Positions 43,931 through 44,442 of a stretch of 44,442 bases of DNA are shown one piece after another; position 1 is the first letter of the stretch, and the number at the start of each line of letters is the position of its first letter. Source of the stretch: Methylobacterium sp. (GTDB lineage: Bacteria; Pseudomonadota; Alphaproteobacteria; Rhizobiales; Beijerinckiaceae); the NCBI RefSeq assembly GCF_028290105.1, contig NZ_JAQGKL010000045.1, positions 1 through 44,442 on the forward strand, written 5' to 3'. A program made the translations under genes and the position numbers. Below the pieces are notes generated by a model. It searched no databases. It was not told the DNA's origin and worked only from the letters and a program-made list of their open reading frames with translations.

Positions 43931-44419
43931 TCAGCCGAGATCCTCCTCCTCCTCGGCCGGCGCGTAGACCGCCTCGCCGAGGCGTCTGAGCGGTCCGCCC
44001 GGCCCCGAGCGCTTCCACAGGCGGGTGTTGAGGGCGGCCACCGGATCGTGGCCCGGCACCGCGAAGCCGAGGGCGGTCAGCCCTTCCAAGATCTCGCCGG
44101 CATGGAGCGGCCGGCCGGCCTCGTGCAGCAGGTCGAGGGCCGCCGCCACGAGGGCGCGCCCGTGCCGGCGCGCCGCCACGAGGTCTTCGCCCGCACGGGC
44201 GGGGTCCGATGCGCCGGCGACCGCTTGGGGAGCGCGGTTCGGCACCCAGGCCGGTGGCGGCCCGGCCTCCGGCTCGGGCTCGCGCACGGGTGCGGTCCCC
44301 GGCAAGCGCCGGCCGAGTTCGAGGTAGAGCTGGTGGTCGGCGATGGCGCGGTCGAGTTCGTCGCGGCGGCGGCGCAGGTCGCGCAGGGCCGCCTCGGCCT
44401 CGGCTTCGGACAGGAACAT
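43931..44419 (-). CDS. Small protein with N-terminal coiled coil and C-terminal winged-helix (HARE-HTH-like) domain
   Basis: 162 residues. Residues ~3-40 form a charged helix suited to a coiled coil (EAEAEAALRDLRRRRDELDR). A proline-rich linker (about 42-85) joins it to a C-terminal segment GRALVAAALDLLHEAGRPLH, AGEILEGLTALGF and VAALNTRLWKRS, whose pattern resembles the winged-helix HARE-HTH domain seen in DNA- or chromatin-associated proteins. It is convergent with xoxF, 27 bases from its stop codon. The role is not known; regulation of DNA or protein interaction is inferred from the domain alone. Nothing identifiable is seen between its start and the window end. Confidence 0.65.
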   Translation of the reverse strand: MFLSEAEAEAALRDLRRRRDELDRAIADHQLYLELGRRLPGTAPVREPEPEAGPPPAWVPNRAPQAVAGASDPARAGEDLVAARRHGRALVAAALDLLHEAGRPLHAGEILEGLTALGFAVPGHDPVAALNTRLWKRSGPGGPLRRLGEAVYAPAEEEEDLG

Positions 44420-44442
44420 GGGGACCTCGCGGAATATTCCAG

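Overview
The window is about 44 kb of very GC-rich DNA from what looks like an alphaproteobacterial methylotroph of the Methylobacterium/Methylorubrum type. Supporting evidence is a lanthanide-type PQQ methanol dehydrogenase (XoxF), a GCG_CRPN-type secreted protein, an Aap-type amino-acid ABC transporter, sites that match the alphaproteobacterial general-stress (EcfG) promoter, and a yajC-secD-secF operon carrying homologues of two mitochondrial complex I assembly factors. The genus is an inference from gene content; no rRNA or tRNA gene is present to confirm it.

Layout. 1-5 kb: an anti-sigma gene cut by the window edge, its ECF sigma factor, serA, and a divergent D-2-hydroxyglutarate-dehydrogenase-type FAD oxidase. 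4-8.5 kb: a degenerate HtrA-like protein lacking all three catalytic residues, trmFO, an MHS-type MFS transporter and a GNAT acetyltransferase. 8.6-10.5 kb: an unrecognised 441-residue protein of clearly lower GC with an extremely AT-rich block upstream, probably acquired. 10.5-13.5 kb: L-lactate permease and a divergent manganese catalase with an EcfG-type promoter. 13.5-18 kb: the minus-strand operon yajC-secD-secF-NDUFAF3-like-NDUFAF6-like. 18-23.5 kb: a DUF815 ATPase, a DUF3597 gene with a second EcfG-type promoter, an orphan ABC binding protein, a HerA-like ATPase and two small genes. 23.5-30.2 kb: a minus-strand run of P1 peptidase, RarD-like transporter, a membrane-anchored hypothetical protein and aapJQMP. 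30.4-36.2 kb: cystathionine beta-lyase, then a minus-strand cell-envelope operon (GT39/ArnT-like, GT2, LAB_N, PNPOx-like) and a GlxA-type regulator divergent from an isonitrile-hydratase-like enzyme. 37-41.5 kb: a translationally coupled polysaccharide set (Wzy/O-antigen-ligase type polymerase and two acyltransferases). 41.6-44.4 kb: GCG_CRPN protein, solitary xoxF, and a small coiled-coil/winged-helix protein.

The window is mostly core chromosome. Points deserving most attention are the Sec/complex-I-assembly operon, the serA/D2HGDH pairing (an electron-transfer-driven serine pathway), the HtrA pseudoprotease, two EcfG-type promoters that predict stress regulation of the catalase and the DUF3597 gene, the solitary XoxF with a short N-terminus, a highly symmetric 34-bp dyad at 22756-22789, and the low-GC orphan protein at 8637-9962.
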